NCBI GenBank assembly: GCA_028641055.1
Contig: CM054060.1
Span: 207,786,445-207,850,444, forward strand
From: Alopecurus myosuroides
Taxonomy: Eukaryota; Streptophyta; Magnoliopsida; Poales; Poaceae
Length of the DNA stretch: 64,000 nt
Reading direction: 5' to 3'
Below, one piece after another: positions 29,360-41,255 of this stretch; the first letter of the stretch is position 1, and every line of letters begins with the position of its first letter. The notes under the pieces are model-generated. The model had not been told where the DNA came from. It did not search any database and worked only from the letters and a program-made list of their open reading frames with translations. Both the position numbers and the translations under genes were made by a program.

Positions 29360-29960
29360 AGTTTTCCTCAGATGACTGAGGAATAGTTTGAAGAGTTTAT
29401 TCGTTTTTGGCTTATAGTGAATTTTGGGGGGTAGGTGTGTATGTTAATGGTCAACGAATCATCAAGTAGACAGTATATTAAGTCACAAGTTAAATAGACT
29501 TTACAAGATCGGCTCCCATGAAGGACGTTATTTCTACTGTGGTTAGCAGATCATCCATCTTCTCTTTTGTTTATACACTTATGAACTTTGCTTAACTGAT
29601 AAATCAGGGGCAAAAAGTGTGAAGAGAATTTTGTAGTAACCAAATTTGGGGCTAGGCACCCCGTTGCCAGCTCTTTTAGCGAATTGGATAAGCGGATGTA
29701 TATGCTACTAGTCCAGATGTGTAAAGTCTAATCAACAGGCAACATAAATACCGTCTTTCCGCGTCCTCATGAGCTGGTAAACAGTGACACAAAAAGGGAG
29801 TATACGAGTTTTGAATATTTTAAAGGTAGCACATGCAAAATTTACTTGGAGTAGCGGAGAAATACCACATAATAGGTAGTTATGGTGGATACATATGGCA
29901 CGGATTTGGCTCAAGGGTTTTGGATGCACAAGCAGCATTCCTGCTTAGTAGAGAGTTTAG
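29360..29960 (-). mobile_element. 3' untranslated region of an Athila-type Gypsy element (minus strand)
   Basis: Homologous, in minus orientation, to 42050-42560 and to 45000-45500: shared blocks around CTGATAAATCAGGGGCAAAAA, GAGAATTTTGTAGTA, AGCTCTT.TA, TCCTCATGAGCT and GGTAGCACATG. In this group the stretch lies between the third ORF and the 3' LTR and is noncoding. It is joined to an LTR in the wrong order for a complete element, so the rest of the body was deleted. Confidence 0.65.
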
Positions 29961-30189
29961 GATAGCAATGATATTCAAGCAAACATAACTATCAACCGAT
30001 ACAACAAGGACTTATATAAAGAAAATGGTTTAAGAATTACAAGACTCAACATTGTCTTTCATGTTAACCAAAACCTTTTACAGAAACTATCTAGACTTTG
30101 GAACCACCAATGATACAAACCAAATATCAACAATCTTTACGGTAGTTCTTCACTAATAATCATTACTTACATGATACATAAGTTGAAAC
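29961..30189. other. AT-rich stretch without recognisable feature
   Basis: Between the Athila 3' region and the alignable part of the LTR at 30190-31339. No open frame or repeat stands out. It may be a diverged LTR end. Confidence 0.4.
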
Positions 30190-31339
30190 ATTACAGCTAG
30201 GCAATTGAAAAATAATGAGGGCATGACAATGCAATATATGACAAGATGTTCCCTATGAGATTTAACAGGGCATTACAACAAAGTACATAAACTTGCTATC
30301 CAGCGCATCTATGCCTAAATAATCCACTTTCGGTTCAGCAACCGCATCATTTCCAGTATTAAGTTGCAAATAACAGATTATTGCATCAACTATTGTGTGT
30401 AATGTAAACAATACAAAAGACATGTAGACTAAGAATCATTATGTTATCCCTAGTGGCAAAATTACATCCACAACTATGCACGTTTCAGCCACTCGAACGC
30501 TGATTTCTAGAGGCATGAACCCATTATCGAGCATAAATACTCCCTCTTGAGGTCACAAGCATCTACTTGGCCAAATAATCTACAAGCAATGGAGAGCATG
30601 CAAGATATAAACAACATAGACATATGGATAAATAAACAACTTTCTCTAGTATCAATATTCATCGGATCCTAGCAAACACAACATGTAGCATTACATAATG
30701 ATGATCTTTATCATGTAGGGTAGCTCACAAGATCTAAACATGATAGCACAAAGTGGAGAGACTACCATCTAGCTACTGCTATAAACCCGTAGTCCAAGGA
30801 TGAACTACTCACGCATCACTCCGGAGGTAGGCATGGCGGTGTAGACCCCTTCGGTGATGGTTCCCCTCTCCGGAAGGGTGCTGGGAAGAGCTTTAGAACC
30901 CTCCTGGACTAGGGTTGACGACGACGGTGGCGTCTGGACTTTTTGTGGTTTCTCGATCGGGTCTATAGATTTTTTAGGGTAGAAGGAATATATAGGCGAA
31001 AGGGCAGCGTCGATGGCCACCCGAGAGTCCCAAGCCACAAGAGGGCGCCGGCCAGGGGTGGTCTCCACCCTGGTGTGGCGTGACCGCCTATTGGGTCGGC
31101 TTCTCCTCCCCTTCGGGCTTCTGGAGTCTTCTGTTTTAATATTTGTGTACGCCAATTTTCGTCCAATTCCGAGTAGCTTTTCTGAAAGAGAAAAACAGAA
31201 ACTGGCACCGTGGCATCTTGTTAATAGGTTAGTCCTAGAAAATGCATAAAAATGCCATGAAGTATAAACAAAACATGTGGCAATTGATATAATAATAACA
31301 TGGATCATCAAAAATTATAGATACGCTTGAGACGTATCA
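30190..31339 (-). repeat. Athila-type LTR, minus strand
   Basis: LTR start TGATACGTCTCAAGCG at 31339 (minus strand), running left to about 30190. It aligns with the plus-strand copy at 37430-38940 (shared GACTAACC.ATTAACAAGATG, TTCTCGGAATTGGACGAAAATT, CGCCTATATATTCCTTCT, CTCTACACCGCCATGCCT). CGCCTATATATTCC probably contains the TATA box. Open frames at 30805-31311 on both strands fall inside the GC-rich middle of the LTR and are not genes. Confidence 0.8.
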
Positions 31340-31737
31340 CGAGGGGAGAAGAAGTAGACGAACAAAACTTGCCGCCACATGGAGGCCTAGCTCTCGTGCC
31401 GCTTTCCGGCAATCAGGTCGTTAATATCCACTCGGACGACGAGGAACCCTACGCCATCTTCTCCAAGCTCTACAAGCCCAAAGTCAGCCATGGCAAGGGG
31501 AAGGGGAAGGGGACGATGACGTGAGGAGCTGCTGAAGCTTAGTTTTTTTTATCTCTACTTGTGTTCCTATATTATATTTGGATGAAAACTAAATCTATGT
31601 TGAATGTTTTGTTTTGTGCGTGTTCGTTCCTTTTACTCGATGTTGCATGATTTTTTATGGTTTCGGGGGCTGGGTATGAGGAACACGGTTGGAGCAACAA
31701 CATTTTTTGGGTACGTGGTTGGAGATGCTCTAACTGC
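31340..31737 (+). other. Possible PIF/Harbinger transposon end with a C-terminal ORF remnant
   Basis: An open frame at 31327-31524 ends in a basic tail (AIFSKLYKPKVSHGKGKGKG). About 200 bp further the sequence reads GGTTGGAGATGCTCTAA. Reversed, this is TTA plus GAGCATCTCCAACC, which resembles PIF/Harbinger ends with their TTA target duplication. The left part is removed by the LTR at 31339. Only one end is visible, so the class is tentative. Confidence 0.35.
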
Positions 31738-31945
31738 TGATACGTTCCAAACGTATCTATAATTTTTGATGCTTCATGCTTGTTTTATACAAATTGCCTT
31801 ATGTTCTCTACATGTTTTCGTTCGTTTCCTGGGTGTTTTCATGGACTATCCTATTAACAAGATGCCCAATGCCAGTTTCCGTTTTCTGCCTATTTTTTGT
31901 TTAAGAAAAGTTGTATAGAAAATATTCTCGGAACAGGCTGAAAAT
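31738..31945 (+). repeat. Athila-type LTR, first about 200 bp, plus strand
   Basis: TGATACGTTCCAAACGTATC start followed by GACTATCCTATTAACAAGATG and AAATATTCTCGGAACAGGCTG, colinear with the other LTRs of this group. It breaks off at about 31945. It stands head-to-head with the minus-strand LTR at 30190-31339. Confidence 0.7.
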
Positions 31946-32754
31946 TTATGAGGTGACCCAGTACACCACTGCATGTGTGGTGCACAAGATTTTAACATAA
32001 TTTTACAGAAGTCCTTTTCCATAAATATTACGTCCATTGGAGTAATACAACAGAAACATTATGGGTGCACTAGTTCACATTGTTTACACTCCTCCATGGT
32101 ATGTGATTTTTGGAAGGCACCCGAGGATTCGGTTAGCCATGGTTTATGATAGCAAAGGTTGGGAGGAGTGTCAAATATTTTATGCTCTCTCTATATGTTT
32201 TTCAAAACTTAAATGCTCTAGCACATTATTTAATTCCTGCTTCCCTCTACACAGGGCATTTCTTTTACTTTATTGTTGAGTCATTTTTCCTACTTCTTTC
32301 TATCTCCACAAGAAAACACTAGTGTCAAATTTGGTACAACAGTTTTTATATAATGATACATTTGACTTATTGAATTATTTTCCCTTGACAATATCCATGA
32401 GATATATATGTTAAAAAAGTTGAAGCCAGTGCTGAAACTAAATCTTCCTCTGTGTTGTTCAAACACTTTTATTTAGAATCTATTGCTTTGTGATCTAACT
32501 TTTATGCAAATTTTGATAGCCTCATTTTCTCCAAAGTACTATTCATGAAAGTTTGCACTTTTATGATTCATTTTGTTTACTCTTTGTTTACTTGTTAGAA
32601 AACTATAGACCATTGACTTGGATCACTTCTTCCAGTCCATGTGCTTTGCATTACTATTTGATCGAGATTGTGTTAGTGGCATGTATCCTAAAAAATTATG
32701 TTGTTTTATCGTTTACCTACTCGAGGACGAGCAGGAACTAAGCTTGGGGATGCT
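31946..32754 (+). mobile_element. 3' untranslated part of an Athila-type element (plus strand)
   Basis: Noncoding AT-rich sequence containing the GCACATTATTTAATTCCTGC and TTCCCTCTACACAGGGC blocks that also occur near 42690-42730. It ends in the polypurine tract ACTAAGCTTGGGGATGC directly before an LTR start at 32755. No coding sequence remains. Confidence 0.6.
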
Positions 32755-32771
32755 TGATACGTCTCAAACGT
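32755..32771 (+). repeat. First 17 bp of an Athila-type LTR, split from the remainder at 37430
   Basis: TGATACGTCTCAAACGT follows the polypurine tract, and the continuation (GTATCTATAATTTTT) resumes at about 37433 after the long solo LTR. AACGT here and AATGT at 37430-37434 form the target duplication of the inserted LTR, with one mismatch. Confidence 0.8.
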
Positions 32772-35700
32772 TGTAACATCCCTGATTTTTGAAAAGTGCA
32801 AAAATCACAATATTTTGAAACTTTTTGTTTTCTATTAAAGCAATCCACCAAAAAAAAACCCAAACACAAAGGAAATAATATTGTTATTCCAATGTTATAG
32901 AAATTAAAAATCCGTTATGCCTCTGTTTTCCATAATCCCTAAACCTCTTTCAACTAAGTCTTCATATTTCAAAATGATAGTTTTTTTTCCTTCGCAAACC
33001 CTATTCTATAAAATGTTTCCAACTCAAATACTACTTTGAAAATGTTTTCATTACAAACCCCAATTATAAATTCACCATCATTAATTGTTTTACGAATTTG
33101 AAAATAGTCATGTGACTACAAAATTATTTATCCAACTTTAAAGAGTGATAAATGGTTTTCTTAACAACATGTTTTCCAAATGGTTGTTTTCAACTTCTAT
33201 CTAATAATAAATATTCCATCTTCTAACTAATTGGTTACTGAAAAGATATTAAAAGACAAAAATTAAACATATCACTTTTTCAACTAATGATCCAGTACCA
33301 AAATGGTTTTTACTTATTTTTACTTTGAGAAAAGGACTTGCACGAATCATGTTTCCAAAATGGTGAAGTATCTAAATTCTACCTTCCAAATTTATCATTT
33401 TAATTATTTTTCTATTTTAAAAAGACATAAGTTGCTATTAGGGTTTACCCCCTATTTTAAAATATAAAAATATAAAATTTGGATGTAATGACTTTCAAAA
33501 ATAAGTTTTCAACTTATAGAATGTCACTAAATTTTCATTTGATTAAATTATGTTTTTATTATTTTCTATTTTGGAAATAACATTAAATCACTATTAAGGA
33601 ATTATTCAAATTTCCAAATTCAAAAATAAAATTATATTGATTTGTATACAAAAATGATATTGTTTGAAAGATATTAATATTACAGGAATTTAGAAATTTA
33701 TTTGACCTTATTTGGATTATTAAAACAGAAGTTATTAAAGATTTAAGAAAAAAAAACATCGATGATGTCATGATGATGTCGTCGTATTCATTCTCTGGAA
33801 ACTGAAGAACGGCAGAGAAAATGTCGATTGAATGCTCTAATTGCGAGGGTTTAAGGATGCAATTGCTGCCCCAAGACCAGCCCCTTATAGCCCTACTCCA
33901 CCGCTCCATTTCCCCTCTGTTTCCCTTCCGAATCGCCACCACGCTGCGAAGGGATTTCTCGCCGGAGTTCTCCGTTCCCGTGGCCGTGGATCTTCGATTC
34001 CCGGTGAAGTAACAGGTTCCCGCGGCTGATTCTTGACCATCTCTCTTCCCCTCCAACATGCGCACCTCCTCATGGGTTTGGTCGAGTTTTTTACGCAGAG
34101 ATTTGAGCACACCATCCATCTCGAGGCGCACCGGCGTCGACACCGTCTCCGTTCGCACCGGGCCACCTCTCCGGGAAGCTCACGTCGTTGCCATCTCCAC
34201 CATCCGCATCGCCGCCTCGCTCCGCCCCTCGTCGTGCTTTTCCTCGGGACATAGGACCACTGGAGCTCCGTCGTCGTCGAGTCTAGCATCGCAGCGCCGT
34301 TGGCCCTCCATTTCCGGCAGTCCACCGGCGAGGTGAGACCCCTTATGATTGTTGTCCGTCAGATCTCATCCAACGACCACGATTAGATGCCAGTAGGAAC
34401 ATGCCACGCCAGCCTGCGCGTTAAATTTTTATCCATCGCTTGGCGTAGTGCGTAGACGGCCCAAGCCCGCTCCCTATCCGTCGCCTCGCATGGCAGATAA
34501 GCCCTTTTTAGGCCAGCCCGTCTCTACATTTAATTAGAATAGCATTTTTGCAGCTTAGTCCCTAGAACTTTGAACCATCATAACTTTTGATCCATAAGTC
34601 CAATTTAGAAAACTTGGACTTTTTGAAATCCCCTAGATCTGTAGAATCTATTAGCACTATTCAAATCCAAATTTGGAAAACTTAAATTGATTCAAATTTA
34701 AATATGCTTGTTTGTTGAATTCTGGCATAATTCAAATTCTACAAATCCAAAAAATGCAAATAAAATATATTTGGAAACCTTAGGATGTGTACTTATCCTC
34801 TGTTCCAAAATAAGTTTTGGACAAGTTAAATTTGAAGTTAGAATTAAGTGATATATTTGAGTATTTTTTACGTAGATTTAATTCTATAAATATTTTCAAC
34901 ATAGTTCCTTTGGCAAAATTGCTCCATTTGGTAACCTTGAACCAGAGACATAATTGCCTAACCATTTTGGACACCCTTGGCCCATGACCATGTAATTTTA
35001 GCCAAACTTCCATCATAGCATCCCCCTTGTTATTTAAGTCTTAGAGTTGTTTCTATCCTTGTTTTCCTTGTTGTTGTGGCCATTTTGGACCAAGGCTAGA
35101 TACATAGTTAGGTTCAAACTTATACATTGCCAATTAGCGAACCCAAAAACACCAGTACCATTTTTTTCCATCTACTTCTCCAACTCCGCCATTCTTGCTT
35201 CAAGAATTCACCAAGTCAACAAAATGAAGATCAAGACTCAAGCACAAGAAGGAAAACTTAATTATAAACTTGGTGGCAACATGAAGAGCTATGAGGAATA
35301 TCATTGAAGAAATTGAAAGAAAAACTTAGACTCCACAGCAGCTAGGAGCAACTCAATGAAGTAAAAGTGTATGAAGAAATCAATAAGAAAACATCTTCCT
35401 CTCTCTTTCTATCTTTCTTATTTCTTTTCTTTCCTAATTGACTTAGTGGTATTTTGTGCCCATCCCACCTTGGACCAACTAGTGAGAAAACCATGAAGAA
35501 TCTATCAAGACCAAGAGAAGAAACCATTCAAGTAACAAGACTACAATAGAAGTTTGAAGATGATCATCAAAAGACAAGCATGTGAAGACTTGGAGCAATC
35601 CATACAAGCAGAAGAGTTAGCAAGTTGTTTTGTCCAACATTTGGCCCAAATGGAAAACCCAAGACCTCATCATAGCATTTCTTTTGCTTTGTTGTCTTGA

Positions 35701-37429
35701 TTTGATTCTAGACCTACCCTAACCAAAGTGGAAAGACTAACTTAGATCATCCCAAATGTCTTGATGAAATGACTCGGTGTTACACATTGTTATGTGCTAC
35801 TTTAGTTGAAATAGTGAGATCACCTTGGTGAACTTTTGGAACTTCCTCGACAAGTATGTTTATAATAAAGTTAGATCACATAAAACTCAACCTAGTCCAT
35901 CCCAAGTAAACCCTTGGAACTTCCTTAACAAGTATTGAACCAAGAGAGAATGAATTTTCCAACTCAAATCTTGACATTGTCCTAGCCAACTTGGTGAAAC
36001 CCCTTTTCCCATGATTGTTGCTTTGATTATTTCTTCACTTGTATGCTTGTTTTTTAGTATGCTTGTTTATTCTGTTATTGTGTTTTCAATGTATAGATTG
36101 TACGGAGAGCAACGATCTTTTGTGAAGAGAGTGTGATTCCTTCACCAACTTCAATAAGGCAAGTAACACGCCATTCACTAACCATTATTATATATATGCA
36201 TCATTAGAGTTTTCAGTAGTACGCATGATAGGAAATTTTACCAAAATATATTATGCTATGTTATTATCCTAGTAGTGTGTAGCCATTCCTTTTACCCTTG
36301 TTATTTCGATAGCCTTAGAACTTAGTAGATGCTATGCAATGTTACAAAGTGTTTTCTTCATGTTGTGGAAAATTCTAAGAATAACATTCAATGAAACACC
36401 TGGGTGCAGTTTGGACGTGATTGGTTTATGTTGAGTGTTGCCTCAGGGCCCTTGTCTAAGGGTTATTCCACTTGAGGTTGTCACCTGAGGATGGCCACCC
36501 AGGAACAAAGAGACTACTATGTCCTTCTAAGTTTAGTAGCTTCCTGTGCAGCCTTTAGTCATATGGGCTCTGTCTTGATCAACTAAGTTGAATGAACTCA
36601 CCAGGCTTACAAGCAGATGTAGCATAATTATAGGTGGAACGGGTAAGCCAAATGGTGGTGGAATTTCTTATGAAAGATCTCGTCTCGATCTTCTCCTGTC
36701 CTTAATGCACTCACGGTGTATAGGATGTTTGGGTTGATTTGAGTCTGAAGGTGAAAGTGCACAAACTCTGCAGAGTCAACAAACTAAGATCTTAGCCGTG
36801 TCCCCGGTTATGGATAACTATGAGCAGCTGGACAAGGAATGACGGAAGAATCTCAACACCATTTTCAATAAGTAAAATTTTGACCAAGTGAACAGTAGTT
36901 GTGGTGCTTCGATTTTAATCCAATGTTGCCACCCTTTGAAAAGAAAAGTTTGGTTTACAAAGGAGACAGGAGAAAACTTGCTTTATGCAAACTTAGCCAA
37001 AACTCCACTCAGCCAAATTAGCATGAAGTATTAGTCTTGCCATTTATATCCATCATAGTGTTACTTGCCAATACATTAAATTGTATTGACTCCCTTGTGG
37101 CTGCATATTCCATCCTGTAGATGATTCTGAAGACGAGTGAGGACTTCGTTTAGGATCTCGAGACTATCGCCAACATGTTTTGCCTGTGGTACATCAAGAA
37201 GATGGGCTCAATGTTATTATATGTTTTCCACTGTATTACTTTGTTTTCTGCTAGTCTCCTAAGACTATGCAAGTTGTAATATTATTTTGTAAAGACTGGA
37301 TCATACGATGTAATAGAATTTGATGCATTTGCATGATATTTCATCTTGTACTGTGGTGCTATCAATTAATCCAGGGACTAGCACAACAACACATATGTTC
37401 TTACATTATTTAAATGTGGGAATGCTACA
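32772..37429 (+). repeat. Long solo LTR (4658 bp), family starting TGTAACATCCC
   Basis: Starts TGTAACATCCCTG and ends GGAATGCTACA, near-inverted ends as expected of an LTR. It is flanked by AACGT/AATGT, and the host LTR resumes precisely on both sides. There is no gag or pol inside, so it is most likely a solo LTR left by recombination, or a very large non-autonomous derivative. The interior is AT-rich except for a GC-rich block (about 33950-34500) whose open frames overlap on both strands and look like noncoding or captured sequence. A minus-strand relative is at 54196-60340. Confidence 0.8.
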
Positions 37430-38940
37430 AATGTATCTATAATTTTTTATGGTCCATGTTCTTATTATATCAATTGCCACATGTTTTGTTTACACTTCAT
37501 AACATTTTTATACATTTTATGGGACTAACCAATTAACAAGATGTCACGGTGCCAGTTCCCGTTTTCTGTTGTTTTTCTCGGTCAGAAAAGCTAGTAGCAA
37601 AATATTCTCGGAATTGGACGAAAATTGTGTACGGCCCAAAGGGGAGGAGCAGCCAACCCAGGAGGCGGCCACGCCACACCAGTGCGCGGCCCACCCCTGG
37701 CCGGCACCCTCCTATGGCGTGGCCCCCTCGGGTGGCCACCGACACCGCCCTTTCGCCTATATATTCCTTCTGCCCCAAAAACCCAAAAACCTAAAGAAAC
37801 CACGAAAAGTCCAAACGCCGCCATCTTCGTCAACCCTAGTTCGGGAGGGTTCTGAAGCTCTTCCCGGGACCCTGCCGGATAGGGGAATCATCACCGGAGG
37901 GCTCTACACCGCCATGCCTGCCTCCAGAATGATGCATGAGTAGTTCATCCTTGGACTACAGGTCCATAGTAGTAGCTAGATGGTAGTCTCTCCACTTTGT
38001 GCTATCATGTTTAGATCTTTTGAGCTTCCCTACATGATCAACATCATCGTTATGTAATGCTACATGTTGTGTTTGCTGGGATCCAATAAATATTAATACT
38101 ATGAGCAAGTTGTTTATTTATCCATATGTCTATGTTGTTTATATCTTGCATGCTCTCCATTACTAGTAGATGCTTTGGCCAAGTAGATGCTTGTCACTCC
38201 AAGAGGGAGTATTTATGCTCGACAGTGGGTTCATTCCTCCAAAAATCAGCGTTCGAGTGACTGAAACGTGCATGGTTGTGGATGTGTTGCTTCCACTAGG
38301 GATAAAATAATGATGCTTAGTCTACGTGTCTTTTGCATTTTTTACATTACACACAATACTTCATGCAATAATTTGTTGTTTGCAACTTAATACTGGAAGT
38401 GATGTGGATTCTGACCGGAAGGTGGATTATTTAGGCATAGATGCGCCGGATAGGAAGTTTATGTACTTTGTTGTAATGCCCTGTTAAATCTCATAGTGAA
38501 CATCTTTTCGTATATTGCATTGCCATGCCCTCATTATTTGTCAATTATCGAGCTGTAATTTGTTTACCCAACATGCTAGAAATATTTATGGAGAGACACC
38601 ACTAGTGAACTATGGACCCCGGTCCATTTTCCTCATACTGCTAAACCACCTTCTACAATCATACTGTTCTCTAATGTTTCCTGCAATCATCACTGTTTTC
38701 TGCACCATACGTTTAATCCCTTTGTTTTCAGCAAGACCGGAGAGATTGACCACCTCTCTGTTTCATTGGGGCAAAGTAGTGTGTTTGTTTGTCAGCAGGT
38801 TCCATGTCAACTGCACCGCTAATAAAATTCTGAAGAACCTCCATGTCCTCCTGGATTTGATAACCTTGGTTAATTTCAAGGGAAAGCTTGCCGCTGTTCT
38901 ACATCAAACTCTGCGCTTGGAGTAATCTAACGAACAACAG
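37430..38940 (+). repeat. Athila-type LTR, remainder after the inserted solo LTR
   Basis: Continuation of the LTR begun at 32755. It contains the TATA-like CGCCTATATATTCC region, the CTACACCGCCATGCCT block and, toward the end, GTGAACTATGGACCCCGGTCC and GCAAGACCGGAGAGATTGACC. The 3' end is worn and fades out near 38940. Open frames at 37549-37943 are in the GC-rich core and not genes. Confidence 0.75.
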
Positions 38941-38984
38941 GCCCCCAAGGCATCACCCCGCCTCCACCCTCGAAAGTGCCATGC
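38941..38984 (-). pseudogene. 3' end of a gene fragment split by the Athila-type element at 38985
   Basis: On the minus strand, joining 44594 and beyond to 38984, the frame reads NDEDLEAGMALSRVEAG and then TGA. The element at 38985-44593 thus inserted into this small gene fragment; the CATGC at 38980-38984 is its target duplication. See 44594-44984 for the main part. Confidence 0.55.
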
Positions 38985-40352
38985 TGATACGTCCAAAATG
39001 TATCTCCTTTTCCGAACACTTTTCCTATTGTTTGCCTCTAAACTTGTGAGTTTTGGATACAACTAAAATGGACTAACGTTGTTTTCAGAAAAATTACCTT
39101 GGTGTCTAGTTTTGTGCACAAAAATCGACTTTTAGGGAATTGCCCGAAAAAGATACGAAAGACCTTTTTCACCCGAAGACCCCCGGAGCCAGAAGGAGAC
39201 CCGGAGGGGGGCAAGGAGGGGCCCATACCACCCCTGGGGTGCCCCCTAGGCCGCGCCTGCAAATGGTGTGGGGGCCCCAGGCACCCCCTCGGGCTCCCCT
39301 TTCGACTACTTATGCCCCGTAACCCTAAAACATCAGGGGGTTCTTCATATCCCAGAGAAACAACATAGAGCGCTGCCGCCACCTCAAAACTCAATTCAGG
39401 GATCATATGTTCTTGTTCTGGCGCCCTGCCGGGACGGGGATTCGGAGGAGATCATCGAAATCGTCACTGCCACCACTTCTCCATAAACCATCCATGATCC
39501 CTCATCCATGTGTGAGTAATCCCGCTTTAGGATGAGAGGGATGGAAGGGATTGGATAATATTGTTCATGTAATAATGTCAGATTGTTAGGGCATAGTGCC
39601 TAGTATCCATTGTTAGTGTTTTTCTACAGCTGTTGCAACTTGTTATGCTTAATGCTTGTCACTAGGGCCCGAGTGCCATGATCTCAGATCTGAACATGTT
39701 ATTGTTTCATGAGTATAATTATGTTTCTTGATCATATATGCAAGTTGTTTACACACATTGTTTTCCGGAACACGAGGCCCCAAAGTGACGGAAATTGGGA
39801 CAACCGGAGGTTATGGCTGTGATGTGAGGATCACGTGTGTTCACGAATTGTTAATGATTTTCTCTGGTGCTTTATTAAAAGGAGCACCTTAATTACCAGT
39901 AGTTATCCTTGAGGCCCCGCTGCAAACGGGCTGGTAGGACAAAAGATGGTGTACAAGTTTCTCATTGCGAGCACGTATGACTATATTAGAACACATGTCT
40001 ATGGTATTCCTAGAACTTGGATGCTTTATTATTATTATCTGCAATTCCCACGTTTTGATTATTATATGAACTATCTTATCCATGCAACGCCCGTTCGTCC
40101 ATCCCTGTGCCTATAGTATTTTAATCCTACTGTTTCCCTCAACTGCTACTATTGTTTCTATTTTACTCCTAGTGTTATTTTACTACTACTGCTGCTATAG
40201 AACTGTTACCACTTATAAATTGTTGCGAGCAAGTCTCCTTTTAGGTGCATCCGAATTAAAAACTCAGTTGTTAAGGCTTATAAATATTCTTTGGCTCCCC
40301 TTGTGTCGAGTCAATAAATTTGGGTTTTCCTTCCCTTGAAGACTGTTGCGAT
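38985..40352 (+). repeat. 5' LTR of the Athila-type element, 3' end truncated
   Basis: Begins TGATACGTCCAAAATG and aligns to the 3' LTR up to GATCCCCTATACT, where the last stretch (TTGTGGGTCATCA in the other LTR) is replaced by third-ORF sequence. The open frames at 39038-39406 are chance frames of the GC-rich part. Confidence 0.85.
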
Positions 40353-40353
40353 C

Positions 40354-41255
40354 CCCTATACTAATTATATGAATGATGAGAGCCCTCAGTATGCTTTACT
40401 GACAAAAAAAATTGTTGAGAGTTTCAAATTCAATAACTCACAATATGACCCAATTATTGCCTCTAAAATCTACGATAGACCTGTTGCTATGTCTTTGGAA
40501 TATTTTTGCTGCATTTTAGGTATTAATGCATCAGGGAAGCGAGGAAGATTTCGGAAAGGCCCGCTGATTTGATGAAGCTTTTCCATGGAATTACTAATGA
40601 TGATGACCGCACAGCTTAGCGCGACAAGATAAGAAATATTCAACTCCCCGCTATTAAATATTTCACTTACTACCTTGCTACTAGTGTTCTTGCTAGGGAA
40701 AACACTAGTAATATTTTAAACTATGATCTTGCCTTTCTTGTTGCTGCTTTGACTGGGAGTGATAAGTATAACCTTGGTTCATTCATTGCTTGCCTCTTAG
40801 CCACTAAGGGACCCATCTATGGGGGTATTATTGCTACATGTGTTTTCACTGCTCTAGATTTACCTGCTGCTCCACATGATGTTTTATTAGCTCCACAGAG
40901 ACTTGATCTTGCTGCCATGAAGGCTCATCACTTTGTTACTGTGAACTCTATTGTTGTTCATCTAGTATATTGGGTTTTATTTACTGACGGTGACGATAGG
41001 GAAGTCCTCTTGCCACAGCCTGTTTTGTTTGACATGAGCAGGACGCCATGGTCACGATCAAAGGAGGAGTTGGATGAGCAGCTGAGCCTGCTTGGGTTCC
41101 ACCAGCAGAACGACCCTGAGCATCCGATGGGGCAGAATGCACCCTCTGAGGACTACACCACACAGTACACTGGGGCGTCCTTAAGCACATATCAGGAGGA
41201 TGGCTCATCCTCGGCAAACTATGGGGGCGCCACCTCATGGCCTGCTTGGGATTGA
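40354..41255 (+). pseudogene. Athila-type third ORF (env-like position), broken
   Basis: The first segment (40336-40572) reads PVAMSLEYFCCILGIN and breaks by a frameshift just before LMKLFHGITN. A TAG interrupts near 40616. The last segment (40749-41255) reads FIACLLATKGPIYGGIIATC, a stretch with a central PAAPHDVLL, and a Gln/Ser/Tyr-rich tail ending SWPAWD. Athila-group elements carry an additional ORF after integrase. Its function is uncertain (env-like by position only), and I see no convincing signal peptide or membrane anchor. The N-terminal part is deleted together with pol. Confidence 0.6.

Noticed and set aside
30805..31311. 168-codon frame (minus) inside an LTR
   Set aside because: Lies in the GC-rich core of an Athila-type LTR, and the equivalent place in the plus-strand LTR gives a different, shorter frame. 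A compositional artefact.
40354..41255. A retroviral envelope protein
   Set aside because: Only its position after pol would suggest this. No convincing signal peptide, transmembrane anchor or cleavage site is visible.
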